From Citrobacter europaeus (GTDB taxonomy: Bacteria > Pseudomonadota > Gammaproteobacteria > Enterobacterales > Enterobacteriaceae), in contig CP083650.1 in assembly GCA_020099315.1 (NCBI GenBank), forward strand, positions 2,046,001 to 2,110,000: 64,000 nt of DNA, written 5' to 3'. A program made the translations under genes and the position numbers. The notes below the pieces were generated by a model. The model saw only the letters and a program-made list of their open reading frames with translations, searched no databases and was not told where the DNA came from. Of the stretch, positions 25,361 to 33,650 are shown piece by piece (position 1 is the stretch's first letter; every line of letters starts with the position of its first letter).

Positions 25361-26092
25361 TTATGGGCTGTGGAAAACGACCTTATAACCTTGTTCATTC
25401 CAGTGTTGTAGCAGCTCATTTTGTCTACGGGTTGGCGTAATACCGGTCCAGACAAAAAGCGTCTGACCTGGGAAAAGTTCTGGTCTTGGCGATTCAATGG
25501 GTTCAGCAAGAACGGCAATATGCCAGCCAGATTGCGATAAGCGCCAGGCTTCGAGCCACAGACGGGTTCTGTCTTCAACATCCCAGGCCATCAGGATGGC
25601 ATCTTTCCCTGACTTGCGCCGCGTTTCAGACAGCAGTGTGGCAACATATTCAATCAACGCGCCATCAAGCATACTGTTCATAATGCGGGATGTATTATGA
25701 TCAAGCATTAACCGTTGACGTACGGGAAGATAAACGTGATCAATCAGTGCATCTACGGGATGGACGCGACCAAGTGCGATAATTTTGGCTCGCAGCTTCG
25801 GTGGATGCGCCATGCGAAGCATGCTCATCATCTCTTCTTGCAATTGATTCCAGTCATCGTCAGTTTGACGGGTACTGGTTTCCAGTAATGCTTTTACTTT
25901 GCCAACGGGTGTGCCACTGTTAATCCAACGTTTTATTTCTTCAATACGTTGAATATCTTCTTCATCAAAGAGACGGTGGCCACCTTCGCTGCGTTGAGGT
26001 TTGAGTAAACCGTAACGTCGTTGCCATGCCCGGAGGGTGACAGGATTTATCCCGCAACGTTCTGCGACATCTCCAATGCTGTAATAAGCCAT
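25361..26092 (-). CDS. bluR: MerR-type repressor BluR of the biofilm small-protein operon
   Basis: A 243-residue MlrA-like MerR regulator, the same length as E. coli BluR (YcgE). The N-terminal winged helix is nearly invariant (MAYYSIGDVAERCGINPVTL, then RAWQRRYGLLKPQRSEGGHR). The C-terminal part (about 75-243) is a B12-binding-like domain without an obvious cobalamin-binding histidine motif. It represses ycgZ-ymgA-ariR-ymgC; the light-activated BLUF domain of BluF releases it. The start at 26092 matches E. coli; five upstream in-frame codons are not used. It is encoded next to bluF on the same strand, with TTGTACAA palindromes in its own upstream region that suggest autoregulation. Confidence 0.95.
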   Translation of the reverse strand: MAYYSIGDVAERCGINPVTLRAWQRRYGLLKPQRSEGGHRLFDEEDIQRIEEIKRWINSGTPVGKVKALLETSTRQTDDDWNQLQEEMMSMLRMAHPPKLRAKIIALGRVHPVDALIDHVYLPVRQRLMLDHNTSRIMNSMLDGALIEYVATLLSETRRKSGKDAILMAWDVEDRTRLWLEAWRLSQSGWHIAVLAEPIESPRPELFPGQTLFVWTGITPTRRQNELLQHWNEQGYKVVFHSP

Positions 26093-26145
26093 AGTTCCCC
26101 CAGACACTCCTGATTCTCCGTCACCGATATGCGGTTCCTGTTACT

Positions 26146-26172
26146 TTGTACAAGATGCATCAAATTGTACAA
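26146..26172. promoter_or_regulatory. Two TTGTACAA palindromes upstream of bluR
   Basis: TTGTACAA occurs at 26146-26153 and 26165-26172, centres 19 bases apart, just upstream of bluR. The same motif recurs in the bluF-ycgZ gap. MlrA/CarH/LitR-type MerR proteins recognise TTGTACA-like half-sites, so these are candidate BluR (autoregulatory) or MlrA sites. Confidence 0.5.
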
Positions 26173-26314
26173 AACATACAGAGAATTCTAGCAAAATTAA
26201 GATTTACTTTACTATCACGCAGGGGGAAATGCTGAATTTTTAAGTTCAGCATGAGAGAGAAGGGTGTGAATTGTTGTTTACTAACAATGTCTTAGGTGTT
26301 CTGGTGCTGAGAAA

Positions 26315-27526
26315 TCATTTTTTCTCTGGCCATGCAACAGACGGCGTACCATTCAGGCAGGCTTGTGCAAAAAGGTTACCCTGGAAGATTTCAATACCTG
26401 CGGACTCAAGCCACATCCACTCTTCAGGTTTTTCAACGCCGACTGCGGAAATCATGATTTCCAGCGAAGTGCAGCATTTGATAATTGCCTGAATGATGGC
26501 CTGTCTTGGTCCACTTTTATGCACATCCGTGATGAGCTCGCGGCTTATCTTAATTCGGTCGGGTTGAAAACGAGACAGAAGCTGAAGCCCGGCAAAACCT
26601 GCCCCAAAATGATCTATCGCCACACAGATCCCCGCAGCCTTGAGTGACTTCACAGCCTGCGCGAACGTATCAAAACGAGAAATAACTTCGCTTTCGGTAA
26701 ATTCTACAATGATTTGTTCAGGCACCAGTCCGTGCGCCGCGATTTCGTTTATCAGAAAGCTGACTGCATCGGGTTTATTTACCAGGGTCATGGGGAGCAG
26801 ATTGACTGAAAGCATTTTGTCGTTAAGTCCCAGCGCGCTTGCCATTGCAAAAGCAGTCTTTTTGCTCTGCAGATCCGCGGTATACAGTTCCTCAGGATTT
26901 AAGTTGTCAAAATAAGTTGCGGGCGTTTCACCGTCTCTACCACGAATAAGTGCTTCAAGGGCAATGACGCGTTGCGACATAGGATCGATAATGGGTTGAA
27001 AAGCAAAGCTGAAATCGATATCGGACGGGAGTGTGCTTTCATCCAGGAGAGTACAAGAGTCGTCGGCAATAAAACTCCAGTAATCAGGCGCAGGTATTTC
27101 AAAATAGCTCGATTTTTCCGTCGCAAGGACAAATGTGCGGAAAAACTGTAATGCCCTGTCATCATACGTGAGCTGAAATTTAGATGTTCCCTTGTTAAGT
27201 ACCGCTTGCAGGACGTCATTGCGTTCATGTTTTTGTAAATCAAATAACTCCATCCCCGCCTTTCCGAATCTTCTCGCAGGCGCGTAATCACACATCAGCT
27301 CAACGATATTGTGGTGCCGTGGATCGTTACATATACAACGATAAATCTCCTTTACCTGCTCCTCAGGGCCTTCAAGCAGTTGGAAAAAGTGGCGACCGTT
27401 AAAGAGTAAAATCCCCGTAACATCAGATCGCCTGTTTTTGAGGTTTGCGGCTGCCACCATATCCTCAAGCGCTTTGAGGGGGGCGTCATCACGTAGATGG
27501 CTACGGTAAATAATGGTCGTGAGCAT
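26315..27526 (-). CDS. bluF: Blue-light-responsive BluR antagonist BluF (BLUF-EAL)
   Basis: A 403-residue protein, the length of E. coli BluF (YcgF). The BLUF domain (1-95) has Tyr7 (TIIYRS), Asn31 and Gln49 (FFQLLEGP), the flavin photocycle residues. A linker precedes the EAL domain (about 155-400). The EAL motif itself is present (ALEALIRGR), but other catalytic positions are lost: DDFG is DHFG, KID is KIS and EGVE is AVGVE, so c-di-GMP hydrolysis is unlikely. In the light it binds BluR and relieves repression. The start at 27526 gives MLTTIIYRSH as in E. coli; a TTG 48 bases upstream is unsupported. It is divergent from ycgZ. Confidence 0.94.
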   Translation of the reverse strand: MLTTIIYRSHLRDDAPLKALEDMVAAANLKNRRSDVTGILLFNGRHFFQLLEGPEEQVKEIYRCICNDPRHHNIVELMCDYAPARRFGKAGMELFDLQKHERNDVLQAVLNKGTSKFQLTYDDRALQFFRTFVLATEKSSYFEIPAPDYWSFIADDSCTLLDESTLPSDIDFSFAFQPIIDPMSQRVIALEALIRGRDGETPATYFDNLNPEELYTADLQSKKTAFAMASALGLNDKMLSVNLLPMTLVNKPDAVSFLINEIAAHGLVPEQIIVEFTESEVISRFDTFAQAVKSLKAAGICVAIDHFGAGFAGLQLLSRFQPDRIKISRELITDVHKSGPRQAIIQAIIKCCTSLEIMISAVGVEKPEEWMWLESAGIEIFQGNLFAQACLNGTPSVAWPEKK

Positions 27527-27669
27527 GGACAGTCCGGGATCATGGGGGGAAGAGGTATGGACAGTATCAGACAAACCAGCTTATGTCCTGATTTTAATAC
27601 ATTATTCTAACTTTATTTTTACAAACAAAGACCCCTAAAATGATCAAATTCATTCGTTAAACGATGTGT

Positions 27670-27715
27670 GTTGTACAATTGAATTTGATTTCATGTAGAA
27701 TGAAACTTATACAAC
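27670..27715. promoter_or_regulatory. TTGTACA-type half-sites in the bluF-ycgZ gap (distal)
   Basis: GTTGTACAA at 27670-27678 and the inverted variant TTATACAAC at 27707-27715 flank an A/T-rich core about 145 bases upstream of ycgZ. They share the half-site with the sites upstream of bluR and at 27765. Probable MerR-family (BluR/MlrA) contacts; not otherwise explained. Confidence 0.4.
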
Positions 27716-27764
27716 TCATTGATTGTATTGGCTTAGCACTTATTGCTAAAAATTAACGAGCTGC

Positions 27765-27787
27765 GTTGTACATATTTTTGGTACAAC
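27765..27787 (+). promoter_or_regulatory. Candidate BluR operator and promoter region of ycgZ
   Basis: Perfect inverted repeat GTTGTAC-N9-GTACAAC, followed by TATAAA at 27799-27804 that could be the -10 element. MerR-family operators typically sit between or over the -35 and -10. The ycgZ ATG is 55 bases downstream. This is the best single candidate for the BluR repressor site. The remainder of the 316-bp gap (27527-27842) is A/T-rich and contains no gene. Confidence 0.6.
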
Positions 27788-27842
27788 TTTGCTACTGTTA
27801 TAAAACTTAATATTCACCAGCATTTTGTTACAGGAGCATGAC

Positions 27843-28079
27843 ATGCAGCAGCATACCGTTCGTACTGATTCTGCAAGCGCGATTTCTCGTTACTTTGCAA
27901 AGGCGCATCTGCCAACCCAACAGGAAACATTGGGAGAAATCGTCACTGAGATACTCAAAGATGGGCGAAATCTGAACCGCAAATCACTTTGCACCAAGCT
28001 TCTGAGCCGTCTTGAAAAAGCATCAGGGGAGAACGAACAGAAACATTACAATGCGTTAATTGGCTTGCTTTTTGAATAA
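27843..28079 (+). CDS. ycgZ: Biofilm regulatory connector protein YcgZ
   Basis: A 78-residue small acidic-basic helical protein, same length as E. coli YcgZ and near-identical in its second half (QQETLGEIVTEILKDGRN, then KHYNALIGLLFE). The start at 27843 is seven bases after AGGAG; an upstream TTG in frame is not needed. First gene of the BluR-repressed operon whose products act through the Rcs phosphorelay to lower curli and raise colanic acid in E. coli. Confidence 0.93.
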   Translation: MQQHTVRTDSASAISRYFAKAHLPTQQETLGEIVTEILKDGRNLNRKSLCTKLLSRLEKASGENEQKHYNALIGLLFE

Positions 28080-28123
28080 AAGGAAGTCTGACATACAGAA
28101 TCGGAGTAAATACTGACGTCGTT

Positions 28124-28396
28124 ATGAATAAAACTGACAGTGAACGCTTGAAACATGAAATTACAGGTTTGGCTGTGCTAGAAATTTTGCGAATGCATAC
28201 AGACGTTTCGTTAGCTGCAGTGATTAAGCAACTGCGACTTATGCAGGCCAGTGAAATGGATAGCGCACGCAAGCAATTAATTGACAGCGTTATCAATGAT
28301 TTCACAAACATTAATCCGGGAAAGATAAGCAGAAAACCGGATAAAACCAGAGATGAGAGTGCTTTCAGTGCCAGCAAAAACCCTAAATTACATTAA
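28124..28396 (+). CDS. ymgA: Small protein YmgA, Rcs-linked biofilm modulator
   Basis: A 90-residue protein, same length as E. coli YmgA and recognisably homologous (ERLKHEITGLAVLEILRMH; helical YcgZ/YmgA/AriR family fold). More diverged than ycgZ or ariR. Second gene of the operon, 44 bases after ycgZ. In E. coli, YmgA and AriR activate the Rcs system through the inner-membrane sensor kinase; the exact target is uncertain. Confidence 0.9.
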   Translation: MNKTDSERLKHEITGLAVLEILRMHTDVSLAAVIKQLRLMQASEMDSARKQLIDSVINDFTNINPGKISRKPDKTRDESAFSASKNPKLH

Positions 28397-28430
28397 AGAT
28401 AATCTTCCAGACTATACAAGCGAGGTTACC

Positions 28431-28697
28431 ATGCTTCATGAAATTAATGTCCACAGTGTAATGACGGATAAAGCTTTATCAAGTTACTTCCATAATGCAG
28501 GTGAGCTATTAGCAGATGAGTCTGTGGTATTGGGGCAGGCGGTAACAAATGTAATTCTGGCTGGTGATAATGTTAATAATAAAAATATCATTTTAAGCCT
28601 GATTGGTTCTCTGGAGTCAACAGTTGACGTTGTCCAGGCAGATGTTATCAGAAAAACCCTGGAAATAGTGTTGCGTTACACAGCTGACGATGTCTAA
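28431..28697 (+). CDS. ariR: Connector protein AriR (YmgB) for biofilm and acid resistance
   Basis: An 88-residue all-helical dimeric protein, same length as E. coli AriR; the block GQAVTNVILAGDNVNNKNII and the C-terminus RKTLEIVLRYTADD are almost unchanged. I start it at the ATG 28431, five bases after GAGG, not at the earlier in-frame ATG inside ymgA. Third gene of the operon. E. coli AriR represses biofilm formation and supports acid resistance; direct DNA binding has been suggested. Confidence 0.93.
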   Translation: MLHEINVHSVMTDKALSSYFHNAGELLADESVVLGQAVTNVILAGDNVNNKNIILSLIGSLESTVDVVQADVIRKTLEIVLRYTADDV

Positions 28698-28828
28698 TAA
28701 ATTTTCATATTAATATAATATGTACAGTACCTTTGTTATATGCTTAAAGCATTCATGCTGAGCATTTTTTTGATTAAGACTATACATAGCACCCTCTCAT
28801 TTTTATGACTACATTTTATGGGGTTGAT

Positions 28829-29044
28829 ATGGCCAATTCTATTCCGGAAAGCTTTATTTTTTGCTGTGCGTTGTATAAAAATATAGAGCGTAAGGTAATG
28901 TTAAAACAAGGTTATATCAATAATGATGTTCTTGTTCAGGCTTTTAGTATTCAGTTGAAGAATGAGAAGAATGCGATTTTAACCGATCTCTATACACAGA
29001 TTTTGGCTCATCTTCAACCCGACAAAGTAGTACAACACGGTTAG
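28829..29044 (+). CDS. ymgC: Small protein YmgC
   Basis: A 71-residue protein of the YcgZ/YmgC group (MANSIPESFIFCCALYKNIE, then two predicted helices). It is the fourth gene of the operon, 131 bases after ariR, a wider gap than between the others. An ATG at 28805 is in frame and would add eight residues; I prefer 28829, which follows GGGG by five bases and matches the SIPE-type N-terminus. The function is unknown beyond its operon membership. Confidence 0.8.
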   Translation: MANSIPESFIFCCALYKNIERKVMLKQGYINNDVLVQAFSIQLKNEKNAILTDLYTQILAHLQPDKVVQHG

Positions 29045-29073
29045 GTTTATTGTGATTTTTCATTGAGGCCATA

Positions 29074-29625
29074 ATGATGAACATCGTTCAGGAACAAGTT
29101 GGAAACGCAGAGTTATGGCTTGATGATATTTTTATCAGGCAAGGGTTAAAGAATATTCTTGCCGATATATTTTTCGAAGATGACCAGACGCGTCTTGTTT
29201 TCTTCACCGCCAATCACTTTGATGCGGTAAAAAAGCAAAAATATGATCTGAATACGCATCGTTTGGTACTGTTGATTGATGGTCATCAGTATCAGTATCT
29301 CAATGATATTTCACTTTACAGACTTCCAGTGGATATTGGCGTTGGCTCAATTAAACAATTTATTATTGATATCACTCGTGCTGGTGGTGAGCACGAGAAT
29401 CAATCGAAAGCATGTATCTCTTTGACCGCACGAGATAAATTTATTTTAACGCAGTTAGGAGAAGGTCGAACTATTTTTGAGATATCCGCCTTGTTAAATC
29501 TACACTTAAAAACGATTTACCAGGCCAGGCAGAATCTGATCAAGAAACTTGGCTGTTCTGGGCTGATTGATTTTCAGGGAATACTGCGAGCGCAGGTATT
29601 CCGCAACTGGCTGGAACATGCCTGA
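29074..29625 (+). CDS. LuxR-type HTH regulator at the end of the ycgZ-ymgC operon
   Basis: A 183-residue protein with an atypical N-terminal region (about 1-110) lacking conserved receiver aspartates, and a C-terminal LuxR/FixJ HTH (about 118-180: ACISLTARDKFILTQLGEGR, then ISALLNLHLKTIYQARQNLI and KKLG). This architecture is seen in RcsB partners such as BglJ, GadE and MatA. It begins 29 bases after ymgC and so is probably cotranscribed with the BluR operon, whose products feed the Rcs system. It is absent from that place in E. coli K-12. A role as an RcsB auxiliary regulator is inference. Two consecutive ATG codons are possible starts. Confidence 0.82.
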   Translation: MMNIVQEQVGNAELWLDDIFIRQGLKNILADIFFEDDQTRLVFFTANHFDAVKKQKYDLNTHRLVLLIDGHQYQYLNDISLYRLPVDIGVGSIKQFIIDITRAGGEHENQSKACISLTARDKFILTQLGEGRTIFEISALLNLHLKTIYQARQNLIKKLGCSGLIDFQGILRAQVFRNWLEHA

Positions 29626-29637
29626 GCATCGATAATC

Positions 29638-29686
29638 TTAACGAGCTGAGCGGTATTTTTTTACCTGTACAGGTTCAGCTCGTTAA
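29638..29686. terminator. Long hairpin at the convergent junction of the LuxR gene and the NAD(P)-binding gene
   Basis: TTAACGAGCTGA (29638-29649) pairs perfectly with TCAGCTCGTTAA (29675-29686), enclosing GGTATTTTTTTACC, whose ends also pair. The right arm is inside the last codons of the minus-strand gene. It lies 13 bases after the LuxR stop. It probably ends both convergent transcripts, though the T-run is in the loop rather than after the stem. Confidence 0.6.
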
Positions 29687-30428
29687 TAATGCACTCAGGT
29701 TCTTCACGCAGAGGCATATTGTCTATGTCCAGAACCCCATCATTTTTTTGCGGATCATCAGCCCGCAGGCCTGCAAACAGTGGGGTAAGATCCTGTTGTG
29801 CTTCACCTCGTTCAGCCATCAGCTCGAACGTTTTATTTTTTGCCTCGTCGTGGGTCAGGGCACTGACCAGAACCTCGGCGATTTGCTCGCGGGATATCAC
29901 ACCATCTTCCGGTGTCCCTGCGTGGCGACGATCCCCCTGAAGCATAACAATTCTGTGTTCATCATCATTGTTGTAATCAAACCAGCCGGGCCGGACGATG
30001 GTATAGGGATGACCGCTGGCCCTGACCAGACGCTCGGCACGTCTTTTCCAGTCATGAACCTCAGTTCGTTGATTCCAGGTGCTGAGCCGCTCAGTCACGC
30101 CAATCGTGGTCATCAGGCTGATACGAACAGACGTATCCTTGAAAATCCGTAAAACATTACGTACTCCGCCGTAATCGATCGCTCTGGCACCGATACGACC
30201 CTGACCATCGGAACCGAGCGTGAAGATGATGGCATCAATATCTTTCGGTAATTCGGTGAGTGTTTCCGGGATTGAAACATCGCCGTAAAAAACAGCCGTT
30301 CCCCGAGGAAGCAATTTAACTTTGCGCTTATTTCTGACCAGCGCGACGGGCTGATGGCCCATTTTAATAGCGCTATTCACGACATGAAGACCAATACTTC
30401 CTGTCGCCCCAGCAACGAGTATTCTCAT
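29661..30428 (-). CDS. NAD(P)-binding oxidoreductase of the atypical SDR (NmrA-like) type
   Basis: A 255-residue cytoplasmic protein with N-terminal dinucleotide motif GATGSIGLHVV (7-17; GxxGxxG) and a basic residue pattern VRNKRKVK after strand 2, favouring NADP. DVSIPETLTELPKDIDAIIF and YTIVRPGWF are typical of SDR_a5-type NAD(P)H-binding proteins. The substrate is unknown. It is divergent from the LysR gene at 30577, which is likely its regulator (149-bp shared gap). Confidence 0.85.
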   Translation of the reverse strand: MRILVAGATGSIGLHVVNSAIKMGHQPVALVRNKRKVKLLPRGTAVFYGDVSIPETLTELPKDIDAIIFTLGSDGQGRIGARAIDYGGVRNVLRIFKDTSVRISLMTTIGVTERLSTWNQRTEVHDWKRRAERLVRASGHPYTIVRPGWFDYNNDDEHRIVMLQGDRRHAGTPEDGVISREQIAEVLVSALTHDEAKNKTFELMAERGEAQQDLTPLFAGLRADDPQKNDGVLDIDNMPLREEPECIINELNLYR

Positions 30429-30576
30429 GATAAACCTTCTGATAATTCGGACTTATTTTCGATACAGTCAGAATATCAATTATCATTATGGTCAGTAATA
30501 GGGCTAAAATGATTGTGTCTATGAACACCCTTCATGAGTGTGCGATGAAGGGAATGCCGCCATAAGGAATTCGCCG

Positions 30577-31470
30577 ATGCTCAAAGAAAACTTCAATGAA
30601 CTGCAAATCTTTCTTGTGGTGGCAAGGGAGCGAAGTTTTACCAAAGCAGCGGGTAAACTGGGCGTTTCTCAGTCTGCACTCAGCCACGCGATGAAGGCCC
30701 TGGAGGAAAGGCTGAATATCCGCCTTCTGACTCGCACGACCCGAAGCGTTGCCCCTACGGAAGCCGGTGAGCGAATTATTGCCTGCCTTGAACCTCGCAT
30801 TGCCGATCTTGAACAGGAGCTGGAATCGCTTGTTCAACTGAACGGCACCGCCTCCGGCAATATCCGTTTATCTGCCGGGGAGCATGCCGCGCGAAGTCTG
30901 GTATGGCCGAAGCTAAAACCCTTCCTCAGGGAATATCCCGAAATTAATCTCGAACTGGTGGTTGATAACGGCTTTGTCGATATTGTTGAGGGGCGTTTTG
31001 ATGCAGGGATCCGCCTTGGCGAAAGTGTGGATAAGGATATGATTGCGGTAAGAATTGGGCCGGATATGAGAATGGCTGTTGTAGGAGCGCCGTCTTATTT
31101 CGCTGCAAATCCTGCACCTGAAACGCCGCACGAGCTACAAAATCATCGGTGCATCAATATGCGTCTGCCGACAGCCGGTGGGCTTTACCACTGGGAGTTT
31201 GAGAAGGAAGGGAAACCGTTACGTGTCAGAGTAGAAGGGCAGGTAACCTTTAATCTGCAGGCGGAACGAATTGATGCGGCGTTATCCGGTTTTGGTATCG
31301 CCTGTATACCTGAAGACAGGGTGCAGGATTATATAAATACAGGAGAGCTTATCCAGATTCTGCAGGACTGGTGTCCGTCTTTCCCGGGATATTACCTCTA
31401 CTACCCGAGCCGTAAGCAGCATCCACCCGCTTTTGCGCTGATGATCGATGCGCTTCGCTACCAGGAATAA
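30577..31470 (+). CDS. LysR-family regulator divergent from the NAD(P)-binding oxidoreductase
   Basis: A 297-residue LysR regulator: HTH at about 5-64 (FTKAAGKLGVSQSALSHAMK) and an effector domain of the CrgA/YafC group at 90-297 (FDAGIRLGESVDKDMIAVRI, then GFGIACIPE). I choose the ATG at 30577, nine bases after AAGGA, giving MLKENFNELQIFLVV as in relatives; the ATG 39 bases upstream is unsupported. It probably controls the divergent oxidoreductase gene. Confidence 0.88.
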   Translation: MLKENFNELQIFLVVARERSFTKAAGKLGVSQSALSHAMKALEERLNIRLLTRTTRSVAPTEAGERIIACLEPRIADLEQELESLVQLNGTASGNIRLSAGEHAARSLVWPKLKPFLREYPEINLELVVDNGFVDIVEGRFDAGIRLGESVDKDMIAVRIGPDMRMAVVGAPSYFAANPAPETPHELQNHRCINMRLPTAGGLYHWEFEKEGKPLRVRVEGQVTFNLQAERIDAALSGFGIACIPEDRVQDYINTGELIQILQDWCPSFPGYYLYYPSRKQHPPAFALMIDALRYQE

Positions 31471-31498
31471 CGGGTCCGACAATCTCAGCGGACCCGTT
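31469..31498. terminator. Hairpin between the LysR gene and the aldo-keto reductase
   Basis: Perfect 10-bp stem AACGGGTCCG / CGGACCCGTT with a ten-base loop, starting in the LysR stop codon and ending six bases before the convergent reductase stop. It lacks a U-tract on either side, so it may act as a roadblock or mRNA-end stabiliser rather than a classical terminator. Confidence 0.5.
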
Positions 31499-31504
31499 CG
31501 GGTA

Positions 31505-32494
31505 TTAACGGCCTACGCGAGCCTGATGCTCAGGAGAGTAACGTTCGCCGACGATTTTAATCGTTTCAAGCGCCTGGGTTATCTGCCGTGAGTCATTCTG
31601 CGAAAGGATGATGTCGGCAGCCCCCAGGTTTTCCTCCAGCCGGTGCAGTTTGGTGGTACCAGGAATAGGAGCAATCCACGGCTTTTGTGCCAGCAGCCAT
31701 GCCAGCGCGATTTGTGCAGACGTCACGCCTTTCTCTGCCGCCAGTTCCCCCAGCAATGAGACCAGCTTTTCATTGGCTTCAATCGCCTGCTCGGCGAAAC
31801 GCGGCACTTGGCTTCTGTAATCATCTTTCCCAAAAGTGGTTCCTGGCTTAATTGATCCCGTCAGGAAGCCTTTGCCTAATGGGCTGAAGGGCACAAAACC
31901 AATGCCCAGTTCCTCCAGTAACGGCAGAATCTCCTTCTCAGGCTCACGCCACCACATCGAGTATTCGCTTTGCAGCGCAGTGACCGGTTGTACGGCATGC
32001 GCGCGGCGAATGGTTTGCGCACCCGCTTCGGACAGACCGAAATGTTTAACTTTGCCTTCAGCGATCAGGTCTTTTACCGTACCCGCAACATCTTCAATGG
32101 GGACATCCGGATCGACACGGTGTTGATACAGCAGGTCAATGACATCAGTCTTAAGACGGCGTAATGATCCTTCAACGGCTTCACGGATATGCTCCGGACG
32201 GCTGTTTAAAATCTGCTGCTTGTTGTCGTCGCCAAAAGTAAAACCAAATTTAGTGGCGATAACCACACGGTCACGAAACGGTTTTAAGGCAACGCCTACC
32301 ACCTCTTCATTAAGAAAGGGGCCATACACTTCAGCGGTATCGAAGAAGGTGACGCCACGTTCAACCGCTGCACGAATGAGTTCGATAGCCTGCCGGGTAT
32401 CGGTCGCCGGGCCGTAGCCGTGGCTTAAGCCCATGCAACCGAGCCCAAGCGCGGAGACTTCGAGTCGGGATTGACCCAGATAACGTTTTTGCAT
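31505..32494 (-). CDS. Aldo/keto reductase
   Basis: A 329-residue NADPH-dependent reductase of the aldo-keto superfamily (YakC/AKR13-like). The catalytic tetrad is visible: Asp in FFDTAEVYG with Tyr in the same stretch, Lys in VIATKFGF and His in LLYQHRVDP. The C-terminal cofactor motif is PIPGTTKLHRLEENLGA. It reduces aldehydes or ketones; the real substrate is unknown. It starts 27 bases after a second aldo-keto reductase gene on the same strand and is likely cotranscribed with it. Confidence 0.92.
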   Translation of the reverse strand: MQKRYLGQSRLEVSALGLGCMGLSHGYGPATDTRQAIELIRAAVERGVTFFDTAEVYGPFLNEEVVGVALKPFRDRVVIATKFGFTFGDDNKQQILNSRPEHIREAVEGSLRRLKTDVIDLLYQHRVDPDVPIEDVAGTVKDLIAEGKVKHFGLSEAGAQTIRRAHAVQPVTALQSEYSMWWREPEKEILPLLEELGIGFVPFSPLGKGFLTGSIKPGTTFGKDDYRSQVPRFAEQAIEANEKLVSLLGELAAEKGVTSAQIALAWLLAQKPWIAPIPGTTKLHRLEENLGAADIILSQNDSRQITQALETIKIVGERYSPEHQARVGR

Positions 32495-32520
32495 TGTATG
32501 AATACCTCTTTTATCGCGAC

Positions 32521-33372
32521 TTAAACATCAAGCTTACGGCCAGCCAGCCATTCAACTCTGGCAGGATCGCGATGGGAAAAGAATGCACTCGTTGCGGTGT
32601 CGATAGCGGTAATCTGCAGCATATCTCCAGCGCTGAGTTCAAAATCGAGAATGTTGATGTTCTCTGCCATGCGTTCTTTGCGCACCGATTTCGCCAGTGA
32701 AACGATGCCTCGCTGGAAGATCCAACGCAGCACAACCTGGCCCACGCTTTTGCCGTACTTCTGGCCAATTGCCGTCAACACCGGGTGCTGGAACAGGCCG
32801 TTTTTACCTTCTGCAAACGGTGCCCAGGCTTCCGGCTGAATGCCGCGGCTTTGATTCCATGGAACCGCATGCAACTGTTGGTTGAAGGGGTTAACTTCAA
32901 TCTGGTTCACCGCAGGGGCCACTTTGTTGAAGGCGATAAGATCGGCCAGTCGGTCAGGATGGAAATTGCTAACGCCAATGGCGCGGATTTTGCCAGCCTG
33001 CTGCAGTTCTTCCATCGCACGCCATGCCCCATGGACATCGCCGTAAGGCTGGTGAATCAGATACAGGTCAACGTAATCAAGCTGCAGTCGGTTCAGAGAG
33101 CGTTCGAACTGGGCTTTAGCGCCTTCGTAATTCGTATCCTGCAGCCACAGTTTGGTGGTGACAAACAGTTCATCACGGGCGATGCCGGTCTGTTTCAGCG
33201 CGTTCCCGACCTGGGTTTCATTCTGGTAAGACGCGGCGGTATCGATCAGACGGTATCCAGTATCGATGGCATCAATAACGGCTCTTTCGCATTCAGCGGC
33301 ATCCGTCATCTGAAAGACACCGAAGCCCAGCAGGGGCATTTCAATCCCGTTGTTCAGTTTTACAGTTTGCAC
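32521..33372 (-). CDS. Aldo/keto reductase (2,5-diketo-D-gluconate reductase-like)
   Basis: A 283-residue aldo-keto reductase. Tetrad: Asp and Tyr in LIDTAASYQNE, Lys in VTTKLWLQD, His in LIHQPYGDV. The cofactor site contains SLAKSVRKERMAEN. I choose a GTG start at 33372 giving MQTVKLNNGIEMPLLGFGVF, the usual N-terminus, with AAGGA eight bases upstream; an upstream ATG in frame would add 14 residues. Similar enzymes (Dkg, YtbE) reduce methylglyoxal and other small carbonyls. First gene of a probable two-gene operon with the reductase downstream. Confidence 0.9.
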   Translation of the reverse strand: MQTVKLNNGIEMPLLGFGVFQMTDAAECERAVIDAIDTGYRLIDTAASYQNETQVGNALKQTGIARDELFVTTKLWLQDTNYEGAKAQFERSLNRLQLDYVDLYLIHQPYGDVHGAWRAMEELQQAGKIRAIGVSNFHPDRLADLIAFNKVAPAVNQIEVNPFNQQLHAVPWNQSRGIQPEAWAPFAEGKNGLFQHPVLTAIGQKYGKSVGQVVLRWIFQRGIVSLAKSVRKERMAENINILDFELSAGDMLQITAIDTATSAFFSHRDPARVEWLAGRKLDV

Positions 33373-33650
33373 GACGTTATCCTTCAGTTGTTGTGTTGGA
33401 AAAGCATAACGCAAACTGATTTATTCGATTAGATGGGGTAATTAGCTAGGGTTTATTAGGTGGGCTCATTAATTTGGAGGGGCTCAAGGTCGGCTTTGTG
33501 CCAGGAGGGGACATTACAGATATGGCCGCGCGGTGTCACTTGCGGGGGTTACATGATTTACCTGTAATCAAGTGCAATAGCAAACGGGCAAATATTCTTG
33601 AGGCTGCGGGGAAGTGCAGCCTCAGTGATATGACTGTGGAAAGCGGTTTA

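Noticed and set aside
33415..33650. Possible small gene between the second aldo-keto reductase and the SRPBCC gene
   Set aside because: An open frame starting at 33474 runs antisense into the SRPBCC gene; no ribosome site or similarity.
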